A DNA stretch of 64,000 nt from Isoetes taiwanensis (GCA_021234155.1 JAJEKV010000036.1:12975426-13039425), one strand, 5' to 3'. Shown: positions 33,862 to 47,041, numbered from the stretch's first letter. The notes: a model not told the origin generated them from the sequence alone. Made by a program: numbers and translations.

Positions 33862-34785
33862 CTTAAATTCTGTAATATCTGGAGTATCAGGGATAGAAGC
33901 AGAATAGAACTTGTAGAATCTGATGTTCTCATACACAGCCTTGGTATTACCACCCATTTCTTCAACAGACTTTTTTCTGGCTGGCCTTAGAAAACTTCCT
34001 AACATGAATGAAGCTTGCTGAACAATGATAAAAAAAAAGGTACTACCTCTTTTTGCGTCCTCTTCTCTAGTTTTGCATCATCCTTTACAAATACCTGCTC
34101 AATCCAGCAAAAAAATTGAAGGGATAGAAGAGTAGGCCATCACACTAATGAGGTTTGCAATGTAAAAGCTAGGATGCTCGCCAAGGACAGTAGGTGCTTT
34201 ATATGGTGAGACTACATGGGTGCTCTATAACAAATCATAAAGCTGCATTGGAAATGTTTGCAGAGCCAACAAAATGTGCTATAGAGCTTCAAATCAGCAT
34301 TAAACTATTAAGGGAAATTGGGTAACCTTTATTGCATGTGTAAAAGACTGCAACTAGCAACATGTTGTAGCATTACCTAAGACATCACATGAATGACAAT
34401 TGGAGAGTAAAATAATTGTTGGTGAGAATGTTCAAGAAATACCTGGAAGTCAGAAAAAGTACACCTAGTGTTGTCTGGATCACTTGGTAGGATATGCATG
34501 CCGTCCTTGGCGAAGCATAATTCCTAGTTGCTTCAAATTTATACTTCAAAATGTGATCTTTTCATGTTTTCAGGTTCCTTGTGACTGTATATATCTAGAG
34601 CTGAGATGAGAGCTGAGATGACAGACGGCATATCAACCACGCTATGTGGACTTAAACCCTGGTGAACAAGGATATGAGCAGAAGATACCAAATTTTCAAG
34701 CCAATGTCCATCTGTATTGAACACAACCTGCATGTGCCCTAAACAATTTCTACGTTTCTTCAAATCCAACTTCCCAGAGTGGAAT
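33862..34785 (-). pseudogene. exons of an unrecognised plant gene
   Basis: Three exon-like blocks on the - strand. About 34785-34446 codes KKRRNCLGHMQVVFNTDG, then ALDIYSHKEPENMKRS, and ends ...CTFSDFQ at a donor; it has two in-frame stops (after HFEV and ISNN). About 34096-34052 codes VFVKDDAKLEKRTQKE between good splice sites. About 34000-33862 codes RPARKKSVEEMGGN, then YENIRFYKFYSASIPDTPDI, and ends at GTAAGAG. The composition and splice signals look like a real gene. I could not assign the family. The Copia fragment and LINE on either side probably lie in its introns or next to it. Confidence 0.4.
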
Positions 34786-35344
34786 GTGCTCTAAATCATT
34801 TCTACTTCAAATCAAACTTCCCAGAGTGGAATGCGCATACATATAATGAATCATGGACATCGTCCCAGAAGGGCACTCTGCAATCCCAAAGAGATATTCT
34901 TCTTTGAACTTGCATCATCCCATTGTACTTCTGATAGACCATTTCTCAGTTCATTGAAAAGTTCACTACCTGGTATGGTCAAAATGTTCTTAGAAGAATG
35001 ATAGGTAGATAGGAGTTCCTTATTTCACAACTGCTGCTCCCCAACATTAGACAGGTATATGAAAGCAAGCACTGAATTATAATAAAATACACACCTTCCA
35101 CGAAGGCAAGAACGAATCAGTATGCATCTCCAATGAACTAGATAACTCAAATGGCAGTTCATGATTGAGTTTGCACTTAGATTCATCCTACTGCATAGAT
35201 CATGCTGCTAAAAAGTAGCTTCCAAAACTACCAATTTAGGAAGATGCAGGAGCCGTTGTCGTACTTGCACTGAAAACCAGAAAACATTATTAATAAATAT
35301 TCAGTGAGAGTCTAAATATTCAGTGTGATGCCATAAGTCAGAGC
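34786..35344. other. non-coding flank before the LINE
   Basis: AACTTCCCAGAGTGGAATG occurs twice (about 34768 and 34815), a short local duplication. Nothing else is recognised. Confidence 0.45.
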
Positions 35345-35366
35345 AAAAATCCAGGGACCCCTGAGC

Positions 35367-36936
35367 ATGGTGATGGCGGGTAATTCTGCACCGAGTTTGG
35401 GCCTGGAGAAGGCTGGGCCAGGGATTCGTGTCAGAGATGCTGCGAGAGGAAAGAAAGGAGGCAAGGATATATCCAAAACCTGCATCAGCTTGGCACTGGA
35501 TCTTCAAGAGCCAATTCTTAGCCAGGATGTATCCAGTAGGCAGCCGGTGGATTCCCAGGAGCTGGCTTTTGGGAATTCGGGTAGGATGGAGAATAGAGAG
35601 GTGGTGCCCAGCTCAATGCCACCTTTGGAGTCTGTAACTTTGCCATCCTTGGTTGGTGTGAATGGTGATGTGCTTTGCCGGAGGACCCCTTTCGGATATC
35701 TGCGGCTGCCCTGGGGTGGTGCCTCAACCGCCCACGAGCCCCAACTCCTCATGCATGGAAAGGTAATGACACAAGTTGTTCGCCTTTCTAGGCCTAGGTT
35801 TTCTGATTGGATTAGGCAACCGTTGCAAGCGAAAAGTCGCAGAAAAGTTCTAGGGTGACAGAGGCCACTTATCTTAGAGCGTAATAATAAGAAGGATTTG
35901 CGGCAAGTTTTTAAATCATTACCTCCTTGTTGTAGAAATCAATCACCGGAAGCATAATGCAAGATCTGAGAGAATTTGGTTGCATCTTGGGTGTTAGGCC
36001 ATTTCACTGGGGCCTTTTTGGATATGCAGAGGCTTGGGTACTGGCTACGGGCTCAGTTTAAGAGGCTCGGGTTGCCTCCATATGTGACCCTGAAGTCTCT
36101 GGTAATAATTTTTTTCTTATTATGGTTGATTCTGAGGCCACGGTGGAGTAGTTGGTCTCGCATGGAGTGGCACGTATGGGAGGGGCCTATGTTTTGTTCC
36201 AGCATTATGCTCCAGGTTTCTCTTCTGCTAGGCCTGCTGCAGTTAGAGTGCCATGTTGGCTTCAAATCCGGGATCTGCCTCCAGAGATGATGGTGCCTGA
36301 ATTTTTGGTGGCCATGGCCAAAGGCCTGGGAACTCACATAGCGCACTCGATTGTGGGTGCACCACAGATATGTGTAGGTATTCGGGCAGATGAGATGGTA
36401 CCTCAGAGTCTTGTGGTTAAAAGTGGTGATTTTTATTCTTACTTCCAGTTGGACTTGCTCAATGGGGGAGAGCTTTTGGCAATGTTTCCCTCGCTTAAGC
36501 AGTTTCACCAGCATAAACCTCACTCAGCACCCAAGCAGGCAGAGCAAATAGTGGTTGGCCCGCCTTCACCCTCTGCACTTGTTCCTCCTGTGTTGAAGGT
36601 CGGAGCGGTGGGCAGATCCGAGATATACAACCCGAACCCTCCTCTCTCGTATGGTGGATCCCGAGGTGCAGTAGGGAGACTTGCACGATTGAAGAGTTGC
36701 AGCAGAAAAAGGAAGGGTGGCAACAAGTTGTTTCTAGGAGGCGAGCTCAGGTGAGAGCTCCCCAAGAGGGTCACTTAGCCCATCTGCAGCCCACTGTACA
36801 GGTCCCTCCTCAAGTGGATCGAATGGTGATTGATCAGGTAGTCCAGAACTTTTCTTCCTGGGCTGATAGTGTTGAGGCATGTGAGGCTTTACAAGGGGAT
36901 CCTGGACCCTTGGTGCACAACGACCCACATGGATAA
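35367..36936 (+). pseudogene. LINE ORF1 (gag-like)
   Basis: The opening frame 35367-35858 starts eight bases inside the element and is rich in Ser/Pro. After a break, 35960-36500 reads like plant LINE ORF1 with a DUF4283-type region (FGCILGVRPFHWGLFGYAEA, then WLQIRDLPPEMM). It shifts frame at least twice before ending near 36935, just ahead of the endonuclease start. Confidence 0.6.
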
Positions 36937-39900
36937 GAAAATTCTATCTTGGAATGTGAGAGGCATCAAATCCTCTCCTAATAAGCGAAAGCACGTCTCG
37001 CCATGGTCGTGAAGAATCTTAATCCGGATATCTTGTGTTTGCAGGAGCATAAATGTGCGGGGGTGATATTACCAATCTAATGAATATCTTGGGTAATCGA
37101 CGTGGTATCGCAAAGTGCTACAACGGGGGCCGTGGGAGGTACTTTGATTTGTTGGAAAATGGGTGTACATGTAACCTTTTCAGCCACGAGATAGCCAAGG
37201 CCGATTAGGCGTGATTAAATGGAAGGAGGGCCAGTCCAGAGTGGGGCTTACTGAATGTGTATGCACCAATTGGGGCCACTCGTCGAGGTTGCTTATGGGC
37301 ACAATTGCGAAATAAGCTCCAATCCTTTGGTATGGGTTCTACATGGTTTGTCCCGAGTGACTTTAACATGGTGGAGCTCCCGGGAGGACGGCATGGTATT
37401 GGTTCAGATATTGTGCGGGGGTTTTGAGCGTGACCAATGGCTTAGGTTTGTGCGAGGAGTGGGGTTTGACAGAGCTTCACGGGGATCGGAATTTTACTTG
37501 GTGCAATAATTGGTTGGGGCATGGTAGGGCATACTCTAGGTGGATAGAGTTTATGGCACTCCAGCCAGCCTTGGATTATGCTCCAGCCTTCACTAGGGTG
37601 AATGTTCCGCCACCTCATCTCTGATCACACTCCCCGGATCATTCAGCCCGGACGTGACCACCCACCGCGGCATCTCAGATCCGGTTTTAAGCTTAACACA
37701 AGCTTTCTTCAGGATCAAGAGTTCCGCCCGGTACCGTAAGCTCATTTGGCGCCAGATATTCAGCCGGGATAGCGTAATGAGTGCAATGGTTACATCATTG
37801 GCTAGGGTAAAACAATTTCTTGCGAAAAGAATGGGGGCTGCAAAAGGCTTTTGGCTCGGCGTCGCAGATTGGATGCCTTATATCTTGAACCGAGTCTCTT
37901 AGAGGGCGGGTCTCTCGATGGCTTGCGTGGAGCGGCAGGTGCTTCGTCGGTCGAGGTTGAGGAGGAGGCCAAGGTGTCGCAGGCGGGTCAAAGCAGGTTT
38001 GACGTGGCTGAAGCAATCGACACTTGCTCTAAAGTCTTTTTCCCGAAAGCAGCCCGCCGAAGAAGTATCACGGCAGCCATGGCGGACATAGTTACACCCG
38101 TGGAGTGTTGTTGCAAAGAACCGAATGCTATCAAGGCCTTTGTAGCAACAAGACTATGAAACATTTTTCAAGGAGAGCCCGCTTCCCTCCGCGAGTGTTT
38201 TTCAAGAGCTGGTGCTGGCCAAGGTATCGCCAAGAATCGCAGCTTCAAAGACAGAGCTTAGAGGAGCCGTTGATGTGGCGGGGAGTTGGGGATGCATGCC
38301 ACTTTGTTGGCTCGGAATAAGTATCCCGGATTAGATGGAATACCGGTGGAGTTTTTTTCGAAGTCTTTGGGAATGGGTGGGGACTTCGGTGGTGCGGTGT
38401 ATGTGGATCTTTTGGGGAATAACTTCGATGCATCCTCTGCTGAATACAAAGTTGTATTTCACTTATACCCAAGTGTAAGCATCCTAAAACCATCAATGAC
38501 CGGAGGCCTATTACTCTGTTGTGCGTAGTGTATAAAATCATTGCTAAGGCTTTGGGTGAGAGGCTTAAGCCGATACTAGTTCACGCCATTAGTGCGGAAG
38601 CGATGCGGTTTTATACCACAAATGAACATTCTTCATAATGTGGTCTGCTTTGCTTTTGAGGGAGTGCATTGGGCTCGTGGGATGAGGCAGCCCCTTGTTT
38701 TTCTTAAAATGGATTTTGCCAAGGCTTATGGCGGTGTTAATGCGGCAGTTCTTGGCGATATGATCTGAGCCTTTGGGTGCGGACCTAGTTTCGTGGAAAC
38801 GGTTATGAAGCCGCACGTGTGTCCGCTAGGGCGGCGATGTGGTGTCGTGGTGAGACCTCTTCAATCTTCTCTCGGGCGAGGCATTAGGCGTGGGATGTCC
38901 GTTGGCCCCCTTCCTATTCACTATAGTGGCAGAAGCTCTCTCGCAGCTTTTTCAGGTGGCAATTGCTGACAATGTGGTGCAAGGTCTCCGCATGGATGAT
39001 GGGTCGCAACAGGTTTGCAATCAATTTGCTGGATGATACATTCCTCTTTCTTCATGCAAATGAGTCCAATCTCCGGCAGCCAAGAATATTTTGGATGCCT
39101 TTTCTTTAGCTTCGGGGGTGCTTGCTTAACCGGGTCGGCGTGCTCGGCCATGTGGGTACTGGAGGAACCTCCTCTGCGTGGTTGAGTCAGTTTCCCTGGG
39201 CTCTTACACCGCCACACACAGCTGCCAAACTGTTAGGTATACCATTTGGCTTGGACATTAATGCTAGGGCAATTTGGGCGGAGACATTATAGAATCTTAA
39301 GCGAAAGATCTCGGCGGTGGAGGGGAAGTAAACTCACCATGGCTGGTAGGATTCTGATAGCCAAGTCAGTGCTCTGTAGCACTCATGTTTACGCAGCCTC
39401 CTGCATACTTGCGCCAGAAAGTGTGGTTAAGGAGTTGGATGACACCATTCGCAATTTTGTTTGGGGAGGAAATGAGGAGGGGGCTACAGTGAAGGTCGCA
39501 TGGTGGAAGTGTGTGCGTCCCAGAAAGGCGGGGGCCTAGGTATGCTTGATGTGTCCTTGCACCGCGAAGGTTACCGTGTCGAAATTCATCCGGCAAGTGT
39601 TGCAGGAGCAACAATCCCGAGGATTGGCTCTGTTGGCACAGTTGCTACACGCCACTCTATTGTGTTTAGGAAGCCAGCAATTCCGGCTCAGTTGCCGTGG
39701 GCTCTGTTTGAGGATTTGCGGCCATTCCCTCATGCTTCGCCTTTTCTTAAAGGTCTCCTCAAGGCTTGGAAGGTGGTCAAGGTTCTCTTTTCATTGGACC
39801 CTAGCAGGTGTATGGTAGCCTCATCGCCCTTTCTTTGGGTACCCTTGGATTCTGCATCTCCCTTGGCCTCTTCCCTACACCCAGGTACTCAACGCCGATG

Positions 39901-40702
39901 GATTGCTGCAGGGGTAACATCCATCCGTGACTGGTATTGGGAGGGTCATCTGGCGCCGTGGGAGTTTTTTAGGGATCGATTTGGCCTTGGCCATTTGGGA
40001 CATTCGGACTTGGGCGAAATTGCGAATGCTATTCCATTGCGGTTGTCTTCTCAAGTCAATCGCGTTTGGAAGTCGCATAGTGGACTTGATGCATCTCGGT
40101 TTGTAGCATCGGCTTATGGGCTTCTAAGCGCCAGACACATTGCCGCCTTCCGATAAGTGGTCACTTAAGCTTCCGGGGAGTAAGTGGCCCGCCATGTGGA
40201 AGTGGGCGGGAATACATTGCCTCCTCCTAAAATCCGTACCCTTCTATGGCAGATCTTGCACCGTAGCCTCAGGGTGAATGTCCGAGTACACAGGTTCAAG
40301 CCTCAGGTAGCGGAAACATGCCCTCTATGTGGGAGGCGCCGAGAGACCATTGAGCACTGCTTTGTCCTATGCACGCAGGTAGGGGCAGCTTGGTCCTCGG
40401 GTGAGAGCCCTCTTTGGGTCTTCACCGCGGTCGAAAGCTTCTCATGGGAGTCTTTCCTAGCGGTTGGTCGGTGGCCAAGCGGCGTTCCATTTATCGCGAG
40501 CTTGGCTTCGTGGTTGATTTGGAAAAGACGGAGAGCGAAGGTCTTCCAGAATGCAGTGCTTAGCCCTTTTCGGTTGGTTCTGATCTTGAGGCATAAGTTG
40601 TGGCAGGCTTACCAAGTCTCAAGCTTGTCTGGCACAGTTAAGCGGGAAATTTGGTCGACATTCCTACAGATTGTGAATCATGATGGGCACTTCATTTCTT
40701 AG
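36932..40702 (+). pseudogene. LINE ORF2: endonuclease, RT and zf-RVT
   Basis: The endonuclease begins KILSWNVRGI (36935-36970) and continues to VYAPIGATRRG and SDFNMVELPGGRHG. RT landmarks are PGLDGIPVEFF (about 38330), YKIIAKALGERLKPIL, MDFAKAYGGV and QGL-MDDGSQ. They are followed by KLLGIPFGL and KGGGLGMLDV. The final zinc-binding domain has WQILHRSLRVNVRVH, then CPLCGRRRETIEHCFVLC and WLIWKRRRAKVF, with a stop at 40702. In this L1-type order the endonuclease nicks the target and the RT primes cDNA. At least a dozen frame breaks are visible. Confidence 0.8.
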
Positions 40703-40789
40703 CACCACACTTATCATTGTACTTGATCACATTCTAGTGGTTTAATATATTCCTATATTCTTCAAAAAAAAAAAAAAAATCCAGGGACG

Positions 40790-42400
40790 TGGCAAATCCA
40801 GTATTGCATTGCATGGTTCTAATTTGGAGCTTCATATATAAATGAGCAACTTCAAAGCACGAACAAATGCTGCTCATTATTCTGCATCGTTATGTGGAAC
40901 TACTCGGGCCCCAAAATGTGGATTCAGTCTAAACTACAGAAGAAAAAGAAAACACGGTTACAACAGTAGGACTTAACAAGAATTAGAAACGGAAATCAAA
41001 TCTCCGAACCCTAGCTAGCAAAACTCTGAGATTATTTTGCCGTAAATCTTCTGTGGGTTGGCTTCGTTTCGGAGAATTGGCCTGCGAAGGAGCTCCAGAG
41101 GAAAAGCTCCCAAAAAACCGAAAGAAAGTCGAGCAAGCAGAAGCAGAGCAGGGAATCGGGATGGTCGGAGAAGAGGAGAAGTGATTTTCAGGGACTTTCT
41201 AATTTTCATGGCCGTCCGATGCGAAATTAAGAAATCTAATGGTTGAGATTGAAAACAGCTGATGTGGCACGACACGTGGCATAGCTAGGAATGCAGGAAA
41301 TCGGGCAGGGGGGGTTAGGCAACCCTGCTAAAAATATGTCAACAAAAATTTTTAACGGACCACAACCTCGGTGAACAGTGATTTCGGCAAAGAGAAACTC
41401 CTAGATTTTGGCTGCTCCTCCTGATCGGTTCGATTGGCCTCATAGGCAATGCCGTCGTCTGATAATCGCTTTTGATTATGCTAATCAACTAAACAAATTT
41501 GTTTGATCTAATATTCTGTAGGTCGTTGCGGGGATCCGTCTCTAACTTCTACCCGGCCCGTAGCACTGTTCATTCAATATTTTACCTTAAAACATTCACT
41601 GTAACATAATAGAATACTGAATGTCGTCCTCTACACTTAGAACTGATGCTACCAGCTTCCCAATCAAACCGACACAGCTATTCTTACCCAATTCAACAGA
41701 ACATGTGCTGTACACTGTAAATTAACTATGATCCTTAGCATCATCTTATTTTTGGAGCAAGTACAGAACCCTTAGAACATGTTATACTTTTAACCTGCTA
41801 CTTTCTACAATTGCTTCAACAACATATAAGTACTGTGCAAACAAAGCCCTTGCACTCACCTCTCAAGTAAATGTTCTGGCAGCTATTTTGCTCTTCCAAA
41901 GCTACTGTAGATGAGCTGTTTTTCTTTTGTACTTACTGCAGATCTGTCATAAATAAATGTGCAAGCAGTTGTATCTTACCTTATCATACATGTGTGTTCT
42001 CCGTGTTCTCCTGTGTGTTCTATGAACTTGGAAACATGACCTTATTAATTATGCAAGCATCTATGGACCTAAATGCAACAGGTCTGATACTAAGTAACTT
42101 AAATCGTGGAAGCAGACCAACATAGTCATACTCAATCATCCCAAACCAACATCTTTATAGTACGATGTCTACCATAAGCAGCATATGATCTGCAATACCC
42201 TAATAAAGAAAGTATAGAGACACAGTGATCTTAGAAATATGACAGCCAGAGATTTTTGAACATACAAAACTAGATGACATCTGCTTGCACCTTATATATA
42301 CAAATACACAAACTTCACTAAAATCACTTGCCAGTGTTCAAAATGCAAAATTCTAGTTCAAACGGCCTGTCACAAAGCAGAGCACTCAGTATTAGTTAAA
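40790..42400. other. non-coding; possible gene start near 41.0-41.3 kb
   Basis: 41015-41275 holds ORFs on both strands with no family match. The (-) one starts MKIRKSLKITSPLLRPS and has a hydrophobic LLLLARLSFGF segment, which could be a targeting peptide, but no continuation was found. From 41300 to 42400 I see nothing. Confidence 0.35.
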
Positions 42401-42406
42401 GTCTGC

Positions 42407-42446
42407 ACATTTAATCTACGCTTTAAAGTTTGCGTAGATTAAATGT
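42407..42446. repeat. perfect 15-bp inverted repeat with 10-nt loop
   Basis: ACATTTAATCTACGC (42407-42421) and its exact reverse complement (42432-42446) surround TTTAAAGTTT. It lies about 190 bp beyond the 3' end of the (-) zinc-finger/transposase-like gene. It could be a remnant of transposon ends. Confidence 0.9.
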
Positions 42447-42636
42447 TCAACCTTGAGGTTCTTAGCCATCTTAACTTATAAGAACACACATCAAAAGTAG
42501 CTCGGAAATGGACAACACCTACCATGAGCAGCATGCTTTAGACAAACTAGGCTTCAAAGATCTTTCGCTTCCCTTTATTCTCTGCAAAGAAACGTAAGTG
42601 GAAATATTAGAACATATAATTAATGAAAATTTAGTG

Positions 42637-45600
42637 TCATACATTCCGACCTTTTTGTTGATCAGCCAAAAACTTATCAAATTGGCATTTGTCATTCCCA
42701 TCTAAATAGTATCTACATGTTCCAGGTTTATATACCATGCATGCAAGGGAAATAATGGAGTCAAGTGATATAAGCTGAAGATCTGACAAGTCATAAGAAG
42801 ACCAGGTAGAATTTCTATCCTTGTGTTCTTTATACCAAGCCAGATTCACCTCCACGCAATAAGAAGGCCGGTTAGTCAAGTCAATAGGCTCTCTACTTTC
42901 CTTCCATCCTTTATCGATCTTTCTCCTAATACTTAACACTCGCCCATTACCATACAAGTGATTTTCCCCATCTAAGCTTCCTCTCCTAGGCTTTAAAGCT
43001 TCAGCCTTTTCTATCTCAAAATAAATTGCACAATCAGATCCAATTCCGAGGGATGTTGCAGCATTAATCTTCTTGCCAACTGCACTATAGTTTGCACGAG
43101 TCAGCCTATCCTTCGAGAGCCAAGGATTTCCATTAAGATGACTAACTAACGTCGCTTTGCATACTTTCTTGTCGTCAATATCCACTGCTGTATCAATTTT
43201 TATATCATTTTCTAACTCCTCCTTATCTAGCATCTCATCAAAGGTATGTCTTATCTCCATTTACGCAACAATTTCCTCGTCAAGATGCTCACTATCATGA
43301 GAAGCTTCACGGTTACGATGTGGGAGAACATTCAAGCTCGGCTTCAACCCGACATAATCAGATTCATCCTCAATGTGACAAGAGTCTAGTTGCTTATAAT
43401 AGTCTCGAACTAAAGTAATCCTCCATCTGCCATGGCTTCTCCCACCAAGTTGAGTTTCCATCACACTTTATACCTACTTGATTGCATAACTCTTTTGCAA
43501 CCAAGAAGCCTTCTTTTAAAGTAGCTATAATATCGTCATCTGTGCTCACTTCACTATAATTAGATAGATCGCAAATTACTTCCTTGCCGTCTTCGTCTAC
43601 TTGGCGCTCAATAACACGCCAAATGTTTTCTTGTTTTGCATGTCTTTGCGGGGAATATCAAATCTGAAAGAGCTTGAAATTCTGCCACCTTATTGAGAGC
43701 CCTTGCACTCTCAAGGAGATCTGCACCAGTGTATGATCTCTCATTTCTTACCATACCTCCAACTTTGGAGAAAAAATTCTCGCGAGCATCTGATCCGAAA
43801 ATACTTTATCAATAGAACAACAAAATGGCAAGACATTTGAATGTCCATAAAGGTTTCACGGCTTATAAAATTTTGGCCGAGGGAATAGGTTTCATGATTA
43901 ACAATCCATAATCTCCAAAGTCTGCAATGGCAGGACATACAATTTGAGGGAAGAAATCACACCAAAACAGCAAACAAGAATGAAAAATAAATTAGTTTCA
44001 CACCTGAAAAAAAAAGATACGGTCGAAGCTGCCTTGATCCGTGACTTTAAGTTCATATGGGGTGACAAGAAGATATCAATGTATAATGATACCACAGCAA
44101 GGTAGGTTTCAGTACCTAATGTTCGCACTTGTGGAGCATTTATATCATTTCTCAATTTTGTTGGTAGGTTTCAGTACCTAATGTTCGCACTTGTGGAGCA
44201 TTTATATCATTTCTCTATCTTCGCCCTCCAATTCTGCCTATCTTTCCTTTCCACGTCTCCTATTTGTAATCCATGCTCTCCATGGCATAGCTTAAGGACA
44301 TGCCAAACATCATTCAATGTCACTAACTCAGTACCTAGGTACAATCTCCTTGATGCATTATCAAGGGGATTTATCAACTTCTTTCCATTATGTATGAAGT
44401 CTTGGTCACGAAGACCATACACGCTGCCATTATTTCTAATACCTGCACTTAAACCCCATTCTTCCCAATGAATGTGAAAACAGTTAGTGGGCCTCTTTGA
44501 TGTATAATCTTGCAGCATGCATTTTCTGCGCCGCGCATCTCCGTCCGAGCTATGTCCAATTAGGGGCCCTAAGACCTTACTCAAATGCATGTCCCAAAGT
44601 CTAAGTATTTCTTCCCATTGTAATCTTACAAACTTGTGATCAAACTTATTGCACGTAAGCTGGATCACCAAGACAAGCTTCGGTAAGCGAGCATGCAAGG
44701 GGTTAACAATGAGTACTCGTGCATAATGTGCTATCACATTATTTGCAAATGCCTGCACAATGTTTTGGTAACCACTCTTTCCTGATCCAACAGTAACTGT
44801 AAAGGAAGCATCACATGCATGATCATGTAGCTTGCCACAGAAGCCAACCAAACCATCGTCTCTTGCAATCCACTGTATGGTCCTCTTTATGACAGTTTCA
44901 TCCTCTGCCACAGTGGCAGGCACATGTCCGTGTCAAATCTAAATCCTTCATATGCTTTGCATATGTTGTTGCTAAGTGAATGAAGGTATCCTCTCTAACA
45001 CCAACTCTATATGTAAAACTCTCTCGAGAAGACCGCATAGTGGTTGATAAGCTAGGGCCAGAAAAATTCAACGACAAAAAATTATGCATTCTTTGCCCTC
45101 CCCAAATCTTGATTGTTTGAAAGAGCTCCTTCGTAGTTTGCTTGTAGCGCCTTGCTTGCCCCGGCCTAATTATGTTATGTGCAGTGTCAGTAAGAAAATT
45201 CCATAATGCAGTCTTCCCCTCAAACTTACCTTGAGAGTGGGCCTCAACAATGTCTGCACAAAACTTTTTCACATCTTTCCGATGCATGGATTCAGCTAGA
45301 CTATCACGGATTGATCGTTGTTTCGCAGACAATGTGACAACTCTCGTTCTAGTAAACAACAACTCTCTTTCTAGTTTCCTGTTTTTGCATGTTGTGACCT
45401 TTGCAAGGTTATACATCTCTCTGTTGGTCATATAATCCACTCTAATACGTGTCTTTGTCGTTCTCCATCCTCTTGGTGTTTTATCTAGTTTTTGTCTAGC
45501 AACCCTCATTCTAAAATCAGATTGCTTGGGTATTGATAAACAATATGAACATTGGTAGTTCGTGAAGGGTTTCCCATCATTGCTGAGTTGTGCCTAAATG

Positions 45601-47041
45601 TCCCATCAATAATAATAGATTCTCCTTTAACACTAAAACAACACTTTATGCTTGGTTCACAGTACCAATTGGATCCAGGTCTTGATTCATCTAAAAATGG
45701 CCTCAAGTCTCTTGATCCAGATGCATATCTATATTTCATTTGCCAGTAACCCCAACATAAAGAAGCCAAGCATTCATTTCCTGTATTTTCAAATATTTTA
45801 ACATCTGGCACTACACACTTGCAATCAAAATAAGAAATGAAAACTTACTAGTCTGATCTCCCTCATCCACTCTAGATGATGTTGCTGCAATGCAAAAAAA
45901 CAGAAATTTTTAGCTTATCAATCAAAAACCATTATAAAATTAACTAGAGTACCTCTTGTAATAAATGTCATCATGCTCATTTGTCGTGGGTCAGGTGGGT
46001 GATCTTTCCGTGGCCTCCCTCCCGTGTTTGGCTCCTCGTCTTTCTTCTCTCTAGCTTCCTTTGCGGCAGCATTTTGAACATGCCTAGATGATTGAATATG
46101 TTGTTTCATGTTCACAACCACAGACCCGGCTGGTGGAAATAGTAGAATTGATTTGTTACATAGTTTGCAGACAACACAAATGCTACCCAGATCTAGATAG
46201 CCTGCTAGACTATCATTGTACAGCTCAAAGACAACACCAGACTGTGTTACAAAAGGTGTAATATCGTTTAACAATGATTTCTCCACCAAGGCCTTGTTAC
46301 GTTCAACAATATCCTCTGTGTACATTCCATAGCATCAAGATTTGTTGTAACTGACTCGTTATGACTGCGCTGATAATTATCTATATGTGTCTTTGTTTTA
46401 CAATGCTTAGTGAAGTTCGCAATGACATCACGTTGACCTTTTCCATAGGACTGATCACACTCATTGCACCATATAGAAAACGTTGCTTTGCCATTTACAT
46501 CTGCAGACATGAGTTCAAAGCGGTCCTGCTTGCCTGCTTTTCTCAATTTAGTTGTCAAATCCCTGATGACTTTTTTCCACTTAATCAGTTCAGATCTTGT
46601 AGCCAATTTAGACTGTACCTTGCTCTTACATAAAGATCTTCCTTTGCTGTTATCAATGCAGTCATCTTTATCCTCGTCCTTATTACATTGGGTCTCTATA
46701 ACTTCAACTACATCACCATGTAGATTAGCCTCTTCTTCTAATTCATCAATAACTAAACGTGGTCTTTTAGAGGGCTGAATACTTCTGTCATCTGTCAACT
46801 TTACGAGAACCTCATTGCCCATGATCTTAAACCTTGTTTCTTGTTTTTTTGATAAAGGCAATTTACACTCGGCAAGGAAAACAAAGTTGTAACCCGTAAG
46901 TCCTTCTAATTCATCAATTTGGATCTCTTCTCTTAGATCTGCATACGAGGCACCATCTTCCACCCTTACAAATCCAACTTCTGTGGAGTTCCCATTGCCA
47001 TCGTCTAAGTGAATGACAACTATGCGCGGATCAGTTTGCAT
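42637..47041 (-). pseudogene. long decayed zinc-finger/transposase-like gene
   Basis: (-) frame blocks run 47041-46268, 46325-45918, 45811-45506, 45509-44898, 44923-44207, then 43464-43261 and 43260-42637. The N-terminus is acidic. Two zinc-finger-like units follow: WCNECDQSYGKG...HCKTKTH and CVVCKLCNKS...HIQSSRH, which resemble BED/C2H2 fingers. The middle has IIIDGTFRHNS. The C-terminal part has GPLIGHSSDGDARRRKCMLQ, then GLRDQDFIHNGKKLINPLDN and VERKDRQNW. This last pattern I recall from plant and algal transposase-like proteins; I cannot name the superfamily. Frame breaks at about 46300, 45508 and 44900, plus stops at 43261 and 43480-43740, show it is decayed. Some gaps may be introns (for example near 45840-45900). 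Confidence 0.55.
44101..44218. repeat. tandem duplication, 62-bp unit x2
   Basis: GGTAGGTTTCAGTACCTAAT starts at 44101 and 44163; the copies are almost identical through TTTATATCATTTCTC. It lies just past the 3' end of the 44207-44923 frame block and probably duplicated part of it. Confidence 0.85.

Larger units (their letters stand above)
35359..40774 (+). mobile_element. near full-length L1-type LINE with poly(A) and 14-bp TSD
   Basis: A direct repeat AAAAATCCAGGGAC flanks the element (35345-35358 and 40775-40788). The 3' end is a run of about 16 A after TTCTTC. Inside, in order: ORF1 (from 35367), a gag/DUF4283-like stretch (36152-36754), an endonuclease starting MDKKILSWNVRGIK (36932 on), an RT domain with KYPGLDGIPVEFF, then FLKMDFAKAYGGV and SVGPL, and a zf-RVT domain at 40184-40702. 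All reading frames are broken by stops and frameshifts, so it is dead. The precise TSD shows it arrived as one full-length insertion. Confidence 0.9.

Noticed and set aside
46361-46778. (+) ORFs opposite the zinc-finger gene
   Set aside because: Shadows of the decayed (-) coding region.
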